Of a stretch of DNA of 20,581 bases, positions 4,952 to 12,774 are shown in pieces. Position 1 is the stretch's first letter; the number at the start of each line of letters is the position of its first letter. The DNA is taken from IMG/VR virus record IMGVR_UViG_3300024510_000155, positions 1 to 20,581 of that record, one strand, 5' to 3'. Source of the DNA: a virus. The notes beneath the pieces were generated by a model. That model saw only the letters and a program-made list of their open reading frames with translations. It searched no databases and had not been told where the DNA came from. Both the position numbers and the translations under genes were made by a program.

Positions 4952-6229
4952 CTATCCTCTCCCCTCTATCCTCTCCGCCACGCGCGCCCACTCCACCGCG
5001 CTCCCACCCCGCAGCGCCTCGGCCCCTATCCATCGGCTCGTGTAGTGGCTCTGCGTCGTCGTGATGCTCCTGTGACGAAGCCAAATCTGAGCCTCCTCCA
5101 GCCGGTAGCGAATCGTCACCTGCCCACCCGCCCAGGAGCGGAGCCCGTGGTTCGTTTTCTGCAATGGCCAGCCCAGCCCGCGCAGCCACTCGCTGACGCG
5201 CCGAAACACCAAGTCGCGCCGCTCCGTCTCCGAGCCATCGAGCACCGAGCCGGCCGCCTGCCATTTCCCCGACGCCCGTGCCCGCGCCTCGAACTGAGCC
5301 CAGAACGGATTCAGCGCCACCACCCGCAGCCGCCCCGTCCCGTTCTTGACCGTCGCCTGCGCGTCGAGCTGGTGGAGACCATCGCGCACCGTGAACCACT
5401 CCCACCGCGCCTGCGCCACCTCGCCGGCCCGCAGGCCAAACGCCAGTTCGAGCCCGACCGCCGCGAACTCGTTCCAGTCCTCCAGCCCCGGCCACGCCGC
5501 GAGCACCCCGGCCATCAGCTCAGGCCCCGGCGGCTCCTGCTCGAGATCCAAGCCCTTGTCGAATCGCTCCGCGTTGCCCTCCGTGACAAACTCCACCACC
5601 TCGGGCACGTTCAGCCCCGCGTCCCGGTATCTGGCCAGCGCCGCCACCTGCACCACGCTCTTGGCCTGATTGAACACCGAATTGGCCGACCGCTTCCGAC
5701 TCGCCGCCGTCACCTGGTCGAGGCTGGCACACTCCCGATTCACCGCATCAAAGAACCTCCGCGCCGTCCGCCCGCACAGCACATCCGCGCTCTCCTCCTC
5801 GGGGGCCGCAAAGCCCGCGCGCCGCAGGACATTCGCCAGCGCATTCGCCGCCGCCCGCTGATGTCCATCAGTGATGCCCAGCTCCAACCCGCGCCAGGCA
5901 TCGAGCAACTCGCCCACCGTCGCCCAGTGCCGCCGCTTCTTGTTCGAGTCCACAATGCCCCATTCCTTGTCGAGCGCCGGCTGGATGAACTTCACCTTGG
6001 CCACCTGCTTGGCCGTCTCCGCCTCGTTGGTGCCCAGCGCGTGGTTGAACCGCTTGCCGTTGATGGTCCCGACCAGATACCACGGCGCAAACTTCCCAGC
6101 CCACCGCTGCCTCAAAGTGAACTCGCGCCCCGCCACCCGGAACTTCACCTTGCCCAGCTTCGGCTCCGGGTTGGTGCTTGGTGCGTCTGTTTGGTGCGTG
6201 TTCTGGTGCGCAATCATGGTTCCAAACAT
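4952..6229 (-). CDS. int: Tyrosine site-specific integrase
   Basis: The ATG at 6229 is preceded by a good Shine-Dalgarno sequence (GGAAGCGGA) and gives 425 residues. The frame is open further, to a TTG at 6334, but that start has no support. The N-terminal part (about 25-90) is a plausible arm-binding domain with beta strands (KVKFRVAGREFTLRQRW); a helical core-binding domain follows, then the catalytic domain. Catalytic residues by eye: Arg in GLRAGE (about 264), Lys in TVKNGTG (about 293), His and Arg in HGLRSWAG (about 360-363), His in WLRHRS (about 385) and Tyr in QSHYT (about 394). All six of the R-K-H-R-H-Y set are present, so it should be active in strand exchange between attP and the host tRNA-Lys gene. 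It lies next to attP, as integrases usually do. Confidence 0.92.
   Translation of the reverse strand: MFGTMIAHQNTHQTDAPSTNPEPKLGKVKFRVAGREFTLRQRWAGKFAPWYLVGTINGKRFNHALGTNEAETAKQVAKVKFIQPALDKEWGIVDSNKKRRHWATVGELLDAWRGLELGITDGHQRAAANALANVLRRAGFAAPEEESADVLCGRTARRFFDAVNRECASLDQVTAASRKRSANSVFNQAKSVVQVAALARYRDAGLNVPEVVEFVTEGNAERFDKGLDLEQEPPGPELMAGVLAAWPGLEDWNEFAAVGLELAFGLRAGEVAQARWEWFTVRDGLHQLDAQATVKNGTGRLRVVALNPFWAQFEARARASGKWQAAGSVLDGSETERRDLVFRRVSEWLRGLGWPLQKTNHGLRSWAGGQVTIRYRLEEAQIWLRHRSITTTQSHYTSRWIGAEALRGGSAVEWARVAERIEGRG
6171..6210. promoter_or_regulatory. Integrase arm-type repeat cluster, left arm of attP
   Basis: TTGGTGC occurs at 6171-6177, 6178-6184 and 6191-6197, and a related CTGGTGCG at 6203-6210, all in the same orientation. 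The same motif recurs on the other side of the core at 6468-6488. Short repeats on both sides of a tRNA-derived core are what heterobivalent integrases bind as arm sites. These four lie inside the first codons of int, so integrase binding could also affect its own expression. Confidence 0.6.
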
Positions 6230-6374
6230 TCCGCTTCCGAGCGACGTTCGGCAAGCCAATTTCCGCCGCTGACCTTGATTCAGCCGCGACGCGCCCCTCA
6301 CAAACCCCCTGCAAACATTGAATAAACCGCACAAAACGCCAACAAAACCGGGGAGAATACGAAGGAGGAAAGAT

Positions 6375-6420
6375 TGGTGCCCCGGGTAGGACTCGAACCT
6401 ACGACCAATTGATTAAGAGG
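6375..6420 (-). other. attP: attP core: 3' half of a tRNA-Lys (CTT) gene
   Basis: Read on the minus strand, this 46-bp segment matches the tRNA-Lys pattern from the anticodon loop (CTCTTAA, anticodon CTT at 6417-6415) through the variable region, a perfect T arm (GTAGG TTCGAGT CCTAC), the acceptor strand CCGGGGC, discriminator A and an encoded CCA. The 5' half of the tRNA is absent: the bases before the anticodon loop do not pair with TCAAT of the anticodon stem. This is the usual form of a phage attachment core that restores the tRNA 3' end on integration. The host attB is therefore predicted to be a tRNA-Lys(CTT) gene. Confidence 0.88.
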
Positions 6421-6435
6421 GCAGCGGACACCCCG

Positions 6436-6474
6436 AAAAACACCAGCGTTTCGCGCAAATCCGGCGCTTTGGTG
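6436..6474 (-). terminator. Rho-independent terminator of the late operon
   Basis: On the minus strand, CACC-AA-AGCG (6474-6465) pairs with CGCTGGTG (6448-6441), an 8-bp stem with a two-base bulge and a 16-base loop, followed at once by TTTTT (6440-6436). It lies 12 bases after the stop of the giant virion gene. One stem arm overlaps an arm-type repeat. Confidence 0.65.
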
Positions 6475-6488
6475 CGTGAGTTGGTGCT
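6468..6488. promoter_or_regulatory. Integrase arm-type repeats, right arm of attP
   Basis: TTTGGTGCGTG at 6468-6478 is identical to 6190-6200 in the left arm, and TTGGTGCT at 6481-6488 is identical to 6171-6178. The second overlaps the stop codon of the giant virion gene. Orientation is the same as in the left arm. Confidence 0.6.
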
Positions 6489-9400
6489 ACTTCTTGGGCT
6501 TCGGCTCGTCGTGCTGCTGGAGGCCCCAGCCGAAGAGGGAGAGGATGCCCAGGGCGGTGCCTTTGGGAACGCCGTCTTCAAGCATGACCTTGTAAATATC
6601 CTCGAAGGAGAGCGGGACGGCAAGGCGCGAAAGTGTGGCCGTGGGCGTCGTCTTCTCGCCGATGACGTTCTCGCCTGTCCGAAGGTCCACCGCTGCGCCA
6701 ACCACAGGCGAGAGCTTGGTGCGGAGGAATTTGGTCAGGACATCCCAGGCCGTGTCCGCACCATAAGGCAGGTCGCCGTAAAGTGAACGCACTTTGCCGG
6801 CCTGCGTCTTGGTCTCGCCTGTAATCTCCCGCGAGAGCAAGACGGTAGCCTGCGCAAGTCCGGACAGCGGATCCACGCGGGTGTTGCCGAAGCGCAGCTT
6901 GCCGAAGTCTGATGAGCGCGGGTCTGTCTCAATCTCCGCGCCGGCCATGTTCGCCAGCGCATAGACGACGGCGAGGCCACCGAGGAATCCGGCGTATTCT
7001 GCGGCGACCGCGCGCGCCACGCGGGCGCTGCCGGCCTTGCGGAGCGGCTGGCCGGTGACGAGCTGGAAGCGGCTCAACACAAGGCGCGGAGAAAAGAACA
7101 CGGTGGCGAGCGTCTCGGCGGCGGCGGCGTGCTTGCCCATGTTGCCGCGCCCGGTGGACACGTTGATGAAGTTGCCCACGGCTTGCAGCTCCAAGTCCGT
7201 CAGCGGCGTTCCCTTGGCCTGGAGCCGGTCCACCAGCGCGTCAAAGCTGTCGGCGCGGAGCTTGTTGAGGAAGGTGATGTAGGCCCGCTCCGAGGAGCGC
7301 ACTCCGGGCATGACGCGGGAGAGGCGCGACATGTAAATCTCCTCCATCGCGGTGAGCTTGGACGTGTCCAGCGGCGCGAGGAAGAGCTTGGCGCGGGCGT
7401 AGAGTGGCGCGTTTGGGCGGTCGCGGATTTCCTTGTCCACCATGTGCGCGCGCGTCTCGCTGGCCAAGGCGCGAAACATCGGTGCCAGCCCCGACGCGGC
7501 CCGCCGCCAGTTCATCGGGTTGAGCGTGATGAAGCCGCCTTGCCGCAGCACCGCCGACACGTCCCACGAGGCCAGCACGGCGCGGGGCACGTTCAGCACT
7601 TCCTTGGCGTGCTCGATGGCGCGCTTGGTCGGGGAGAGGCGATGGAAGCGGTCGCGCTCCAGACCTTCGCGCCACTTGGCTTTCTCCATCTCGGCCTGCG
7701 CCCGGAGCCGGAGCGTGGTCGGGTCCGTCGGGACGGGCTTGCGGACGCGTGGGGCGAAGTCACCACGGGCGAGGCGGTCGGCGTATTCGGCGGCGGAGGT
7801 GGTGAGGCGGGTGTGCAGCGCCTTCAAGGCCCGCTCCTCGGGCGTGAGCTTGGGCTTGCGCGCCTCGGCCAGCCGGCGGTTCACGTCGTCGAGTTTCTGC
7901 CGTGCCATCTCCAAGGCCGGGTCGGCCAACGGCCGAGCCACCTTCGCGCGCGACTCGGTGGACAAGTCCCCTGCCGCCAGCTTGGCCTCGCGCTCGGCGA
8001 TGGACTCCTCCATCGCAGCCAGCCGGCGGGCGACGTTCTCCGCGTGCTTCTGTTCCCACGGCTTCTTGCGCGCCTCGGCCAGTTGCCGGTTCAGCGCGTC
8101 GCGCTTCTGCATCAGCTCCTCCAGCGCGGGGTCTGCCGGGCGTGACACCGCGCGGCCAGCCGGCGGCTTCGGGCCTTCGGCAATCTGCTTCTCCTTGGCG
8201 GCGATGGCTTCCTCCAGCGCGGACTTCTGCCGAGTCAAAGCAGCTTCCGCCTGCTGCCGTTGGAATTCCCCGTCCAGCTCGCGCAACTCCTGCCACTCGG
8301 CGCGCACGGCGTCGCGCCGCGCCTTGAGCGCGGCCAGCTCGGGGCTGGTGATGTCCGGCTTGGCCCGCTTGAGGTTCATCTCGCCGCCGGCAATGCGCGC
8401 CTCGTAGTCGGCGATGCTGCGCTCCACGTTGCGCATGGCCAGCTCCAGCAGTTGCGCGTCGGTGCGGCCGGGCTTGGGAACCAGTTCGTCGAGCTGGGCG
8501 CGCAGGGCGTCGCGGCGAGCTTCGAGCAGCTTGGTCTCGGCGTCGAAAGGCGCGTCCGTCTTGGACTTCACGATGCGCTCCTTGGTGGCAATCTGGTATT
8601 CGAGGTCCGCCACCTGGTGCTTGAGCCGGGTGCGGACGGCATCCAGCGCGCTCTTGAGCTGCCGGGCCGGGTCCGTGACCACCACGCCGAAGCGGCGCTT
8701 GGCCTCGTTCACCTGTTGGATGAGCCGGCGCTCCTCGTCGCTCTGGGTGCGCCGCTCCACGCCGGTCTTCTGCAACGGCTTCTTGGCCGTGATGTCTTCG
8801 AGCTTGGCCACCTGCTGCATCTGGCCCTTGAGGTCGCGGAGCTGCGCCTTGGCCGCGTCGGCATCCAGCGGTTTGAAGCGGCCGTAGCCGCTGATGGCGT
8901 CCATCGTCTCGCGCCGGCTCAACTCCATGCCGATGTCCTCGGTGAGCACCTTGTGGACGGCATCCACCAGCGCGTTGCGCTCGGTGACGCCACCGCGAAC
9001 AAAGGACAAGGCCAGCTTGCGCACGTAGTCGCCGAGCAGGCCGACGGGCAACCCTTCCGCCACGCCCTTCTTCAGTCCCTCGATGACGCCCTCGCGCCGG
9101 CCCGTCTCGTCGCGCTTGCGCAGGAGCCGCTTCACCGGCTCGGACTTGTCGCCATACTTCGCGCCCTCGTTCTCCAGATGCAGGTTGGCGCGGTCCCAGG
9201 CGGCTTGGAGGTAAGGCTTCACGCCGTCGCCGAACTCGGCGGCCATCTCGATGCTGAACTTGGAGAAGTCCAGCCCGAGGCGCGCAATCTTGGCCGCGCC
9301 GATGACGCCGAGGTGGTAGATGTCCTCCGGCGTGGGGGAAAGGAACTTGCCCTTGAGGAACGCGCGCGACTTCTCCGCCTGCTTCTCCAGCTTGCCAACA

Positions 9401-12400
9401 ATCTCCTCGGCAATCTTCACGATGCGCGGGTCGTAACTGGGCCGGCTGGCCAGCTCGCGCTTCATGTCGGCGATGGCCTCGTCGGTCATGCGCGAGGCGC
9501 GCTCCTGGGCCACCTGCTCCTCGCGCTCGACCGCCCGGCGCTCCAGGTCCGCGATGCGCTCTTGCAGTTTGGCCATGGCGGTGCGTTCCGCGTCCGTGAG
9601 CGGGGCACCGCCGAGGGCGGCGCGCTTCTCCATCTCCATCGCGGCGAGGGTGAAATCCTCGTTCGCCATCATCTTGCGGGCGGCCAGGCCGCGCCCGGTC
9701 TCGGTGCCCGCCGCCTTGTTCACGTCGTAGAGTTCGAGCAGTTGGTCGGAGAGTTCAGCCACCTGCGCCTTCAGCGACTCCACCGCTTCAAGCCGGTTGG
9801 GGAACGCCTTGCTGTCCTCGTAAGCCGCTGCCAGCTCGCGGGTGGCGCGGCCGTATTCGTTCTGCAAGTCAATCTGCCGGTGCAGCAGCAGGGCGTCCTC
9901 GGTGTCCGTGAGGGCGCGGGGCTTGGCCTTCAGCTCGGCGATGAGCCGGTCCTGCACGGCGGGGTCAACGTCCACGCGGGCCATGGCCTCGTCCCACACG
10001 CTGCCCCAGTCGCGCCGGGCGGCTTCCATGGCCGGGGGCAGGCCGCGCTTGGCGCGCTCGGCGTCCACCGTGGCGTTCTTGATGCCCGTGGGCGTGCCGG
10101 AGTTGCCCGCGAACTCGCCCGGCTTGGCCCCGCCCATGCCGGACTCGCCGAGCGCGCCGGAGTTGAGATTCGACTTGGGCGAAGGCGGGGCGAAGAGGTC
10201 TTGCGGGCCGGCGAGCAAATCGCCTTGGCCGAGGTCGCCGGTGGTGCCGGTCAAGGGCTTCGCGGCTTGCTCGGCGAGCTTGTCCTTTTGCGCCTTGGCC
10301 TCGCGTTGCGCCTGCTCTTGGGCCAGCCGGGCCTGCTGCTCTGGCACGGACTCGGCGGCGGCGAGGGAGAAGGCGGCACGCTTGCGCGCAGCCGTTTCCG
10401 AAACTAAAAGCATCGTCGTGTCGCTACCCCCGCCGTAAACGTATTCGTTCAGTTCGACCGCATCGAAGCCAGCTTCGCGAATGCGTTTTGATAGCTCCGG
10501 GAGGTTCCGATTCAATGCTTGCGCAAGTTCATCGTCGCGCAAGAATTGAATGCCCTTGGTGTCCACACCGCGTTGCTCCAGAAGCTCCTTCAACTGAACC
10601 CCACCATCGTCTGCGTCTGCACGAACCTCCGTTAAATCGAGTATCTTCTTAGGCGCGACTTCAACCTGAATAATGTTGTCCCCGAAGTTTCTGGCGTAAG
10701 ATTCTGTCGAAGCCACATAGAATGGCACCGGCGGCGCGGTGTCATACTTGCCCCGCGAGGCCATGAACATCATCCTGCTTCCTCTGACCTTCGCCACCAG
10801 CTCCGGCTGCATGGGCCAGTTCTCCCATTGCGCCAGCTCGGCCTTGAGTTCGCTGATGCGTTTGACCACGCCATCCGGGTCCTTCACGTCCACGCCGAGC
10901 TTGCGCGCGGCCTCGGGGCGCTTGGCCGCGCCTTGCACGGCGCGGATCTGCTCCACGATGTCCTTCTGAAACTGGCTGGCGCGCTCCGCCTGCTCGGCCA
11001 TGGTCTTCATGGCGGAGTCGTCCTTGCCGAAGAGGTCGAGGGATTCGGCGCGTTGGCCGGCCTCCGCCTTGCTGGCCTTGATGACGTTGGTGAGGAAGTC
11101 CGGGCCTTTGCCTTGCAGGGCGAACTTGCTGCCAATCTGCTGCGCGCCGGCGTCGCCGGGAGCCGCGCGGGCGATGGCTACGGCTTGTCCGTCCGTGAGC
11201 TTGTCCGCTCGCCAGAGGGCATAGACGTCATCGGTGGCAGCTTTCGCCAGGCTCCAGCCGGCATTGCCTTTAGCGCGGCTGAGTAATCCGCGCGTTCGCG
11301 CTTCGGCTTCCGTGATGGCGATGCCTTTGAAGTAGGTTGCATAGTCGGCGACTTCTCCCTGACCGTCCCTGATGTTGGCCTCGGCGTCAAATGTCAACGC
11401 CTGGTCTTTGGTGAACCCGTCGGCCTCGCGCACCACTTGGGCAGGGATGGTCTTCTCTCCCGTGCGGCGGGCGAGGTCAAAGCGATGGCGGCCGGTGATG
11501 ACTTCGGTGTCCCCGTTGAGCCGCTCCCAGACGACGATGGGCGCGGTGCCCGTGCGCTGGTATTTGCCCGCGAGTTCCTGCCCGACCACGGTGCCGGTCT
11601 CCTCGGACGCGCCGCCCTTGAAGTTGGGCACGTCCTTGGAGAGCTTGAGCTTGGCGAGGGGGAACTCGACGGTCGGGACCGCCGACGGGTCAAACGCGGT
11701 GGTGGCCGCAGGTTCGGCCGGGGGCGAGAGCGGGTCTTGCCACTCGCTGCGGTTGTCTTCGCGCACGCGGGGACGTGCGGCGGGGTCGCTGCCGGCGGTG
11801 TCGAACGGACTAAACTCGATTCGTTCAGGAGGAGCCCCCGCCAGATCCGGTGCTGCTGTTGAGGTGGACACCTCGGTCGGCACGGTCTCCGGCAGGGAAG
11901 GGGGTTTGTCGAACTGGTCGAACGGGTTGGCGCGCTCGGGGCGCTCCACGCGCAGGCCGCGCTCGGGTTGCGTGCGCTCCAAGGCCAGCTCCTGCGCCGC
12001 CTGCTCCAGCCGGGTAATCGTGGCGGGGTTGTCCGTGGCTTCTTGCAGCATCCGGCCCGCTCGCTCGCCGGGCGTGGGCACGCGGGGGAGCTTGGCATGG
12101 CCGCCGACGATGGCCGCCGGCAGGATGATTTGCGCCGCTGCGCCTAGGCTTGCACGGGTGCCTTCGGACACGTCGCCGCTGCCCACGAGTTCGCCGGCCT
12201 GCGTCGCGGCCTCGGGGGCGGCTTGGGCCATCTCAGCGGTGAAGCCCATGGCCAGCGCCCGCTTGGCCACCTCGGGGCCGAGCTTGCCAGAGAGCAGGGT
12301 GTTGATGCCGGTGGGCGTGGTGAAGAACTCGGCGAAGTCTATGCCCGCGTTGGCGATGCCCGCCATGCGCTCGTCCGAGACGCCGCTGGTGCGCAGCCAG

Positions 12401-12771
12401 TCACGGGCCTGCTCGGTGGTGAAGCGCGGGATGGCCACGATGGGCGTGCTGCCATCCAATGGGAAAGGCTGCTGCTGCTCCGGCGGCTTGCCTAGCTCGT
12501 TCACGTTCCACGCCAGGCGCGGGATGAGGGTGAGCGGGTTGGCCTTGCTGAGAGTGTCGCCCACGTAGCCCAGCGCGTCCGCGCCGGCCATGAGAGCATC
12601 CGCCCCGTAGCCGCTGCGGCGCTCGGCCACGAGTTCACCGCGCAAGGCCCGGCCCTTGGCAGCGCGGCGCGGGTCGGGAACCTCGGCCGTGGCGGTCGCC
12701 GTGCCGCCATCGAACTGGTCGAAGGGATTCGGGCTGGCGGGGGCGTCGAACTGGTCGAAGGGGTTGGGCAT
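6487..12771 (-). CDS. Giant internal virion / ejection protein with ParB-like and ADP-ribosyltransferase-like regions
   Basis: This 2,094-residue protein has an ATG three bases after the upstream stop. NPFDQFD motifs lie at residues 3-9, 15-21 and 282-288. About 355-470 is a ParB/sulfiredoxin-like domain with ITGRHRFDLARR near 425. About 660-795 resembles the ADP-ribosyltransferase-like domains of phage polyvalent proteins (FYVASTESYARNFG, then AGFDAVELNE and TTMLLVS). A long charged helical part follows, with a motif seen in large phage virion proteins (IYHLGVIGAAKIARLGLDFS). Five coiled-coil repeats occupy about 1375-1700. The last 390 residues contain a hydrophobic segment (GFLGGLAVVYALANMAG) and a C-terminus ending LFGWGLQQHDEPKPKK. 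Size, mosaic domains and last place after other internal-virion-like genes fit a protein carried in the capsid and injected with the DNA. No lytic transglycosylase motif is seen. Individual activities are inference. Confidence 0.7.
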   Translation of the reverse strand: MPNPFDQFDAPASPNPFDQFDGGTATATAEVPDPRRAAKGRALRGELVAERRSGYGADALMAGADALGYVGDTLSKANPLTLIPRLAWNVNELGKPPEQQQPFPLDGSTPIVAIPRFTTEQARDWLRTSGVSDERMAGIANAGIDFAEFFTTPTGINTLLSGKLGPEVAKRALAMGFTAEMAQAAPEAATQAGELVGSGDVSEGTRASLGAAAQIILPAAIVGGHAKLPRVPTPGERAGRMLQEATDNPATITRLEQAAQELALERTQPERGLRVERPERANPFDQFDKPPSLPETVPTEVSTSTAAPDLAGAPPERIEFSPFDTAGSDPAARPRVREDNRSEWQDPLSPPAEPAATTAFDPSAVPTVEFPLAKLKLSKDVPNFKGGASEETGTVVGQELAGKYQRTGTAPIVVWERLNGDTEVITGRHRFDLARRTGEKTIPAQVVREADGFTKDQALTFDAEANIRDGQGEVADYATYFKGIAITEAEARTRGLLSRAKGNAGWSLAKAATDDVYALWRADKLTDGQAVAIARAAPGDAGAQQIGSKFALQGKGPDFLTNVIKASKAEAGQRAESLDLFGKDDSAMKTMAEQAERASQFQKDIVEQIRAVQGAAKRPEAARKLGVDVKDPDGVVKRISELKAELAQWENWPMQPELVAKVRGSRMMFMASRGKYDTAPPVPFYVASTESYARNFGDNIIQVEVAPKKILDLTEVRADADDGGVQLKELLEQRGVDTKGIQFLRDDELAQALNRNLPELSKRIREAGFDAVELNEYVYGGGSDTTMLLVSETAARKRAAFSLAAAESVPEQQARLAQEQAQREAKAQKDKLAEQAAKPLTGTTGDLGQGDLLAGPQDLFAPPSPKSNLNSGALGESGMGGAKPGEFAGNSGTPTGIKNATVDAERAKRGLPPAMEAARRDWGSVWDEAMARVDVDPAVQDRLIAELKAKPRALTDTEDALLLHRQIDLQNEYGRATRELAAAYEDSKAFPNRLEAVESLKAQVAELSDQLLELYDVNKAAGTETGRGLAARKMMANEDFTLAAMEMEKRAALGGAPLTDAERTAMAKLQERIADLERRAVEREEQVAQERASRMTDEAIADMKRELASRPSYDPRIVKIAEEIVGKLEKQAEKSRAFLKGKFLSPTPEDIYHLGVIGAAKIARLGLDFSKFSIEMAAEFGDGVKPYLQAAWDRANLHLENEGAKYGDKSEPVKRLLRKRDETGRREGVIEGLKKGVAEGLPVGLLGDYVRKLALSFVRGGVTERNALVDAVHKVLTEDIGMELSRRETMDAISGYGRFKPLDADAAKAQLRDLKGQMQQVAKLEDITAKKPLQKTGVERRTQSDEERRLIQQVNEAKRRFGVVVTDPARQLKSALDAVRTRLKHQVADLEYQIATKERIVKSKTDAPFDAETKLLEARRDALRAQLDELVPKPGRTDAQLLELAMRNVERSIADYEARIAGGEMNLKRAKPDITSPELAALKARRDAVRAEWQELRELDGEFQRQQAEAALTRQKSALEEAIAAKEKQIAEGPKPPAGRAVSRPADPALEELMQKRDALNRQLAEARKKPWEQKHAENVARRLAAMEESIAEREAKLAAGDLSTESRAKVARPLADPALEMARQKLDDVNRRLAEARKPKLTPEERALKALHTRLTTSAAEYADRLARGDFAPRVRKPVPTDPTTLRLRAQAEMEKAKWREGLERDRFHRLSPTKRAIEHAKEVLNVPRAVLASWDVSAVLRQGGFITLNPMNWRRAASGLAPMFRALASETRAHMVDKEIRDRPNAPLYARAKLFLAPLDTSKLTAMEEIYMSRLSRVMPGVRSSERAYITFLNKLRADSFDALVDRLQAKGTPLTDLELQAVGNFINVSTGRGNMGKHAAAAETLATVFFSPRLVLSRFQLVTGQPLRKAGSARVARAVAAEYAGFLGGLAVVYALANMAGAEIETDPRSSDFGKLRFGNTRVDPLSGLAQATVLLSREITGETKTQAGKVRSLYGDLPYGADTAWDVLTKFLRTKLSPVVGAAVDLRTGENVIGEKTTPTATLSRLAVPLSFEDIYKVMLEDGVPKGTALGILSLFGWGLQQHDEPKPKK
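7665..8650 (-). repeat. Five coiled-coil repeats within the giant protein
   Basis: About five units of 55-70 residues follow one another. Each starts with a helix of the type RRLAAMEESIAEREAKLAAG, then a short linker often ending in DPAL or SPEL, and then a second helix of the type LMQKRDALNRQLAEARK. Units three and four are the most alike; the first, second and fifth are divergent. Each unit could fold as a helical hairpin, making a long rod. Confidence 0.65.
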
Positions 12772-12774
12772 GGT

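Noticed and set aside
5045-6325. A 426-codon plus-strand frame opposite int
   Set aside because: It is antisense to an integrase with all catalytic residues. The product is Pro/Arg/His/Leu-rich without domain features.
6230-6334. Extending integrase upstream to the TTG at 6334
   Set aside because: The ATG at 6229 has a strong Shine-Dalgarno sequence and the added residues show no domain character.
6375-6420. A complete tRNA-Lys gene
   Set aside because: Only the anticodon loop to CCA is present. The 5' acceptor strand, D arm and 5' anticodon stem are missing on the expected side.
8260-10407. A 715-codon plus-strand frame opposite the giant gene
   Set aside because: It is antisense to a well-supported coding frame, has a Gly/Leu/His/Arg-rich low-complexity product and no recognisable motif. 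This is expected by chance in GC-rich DNA.
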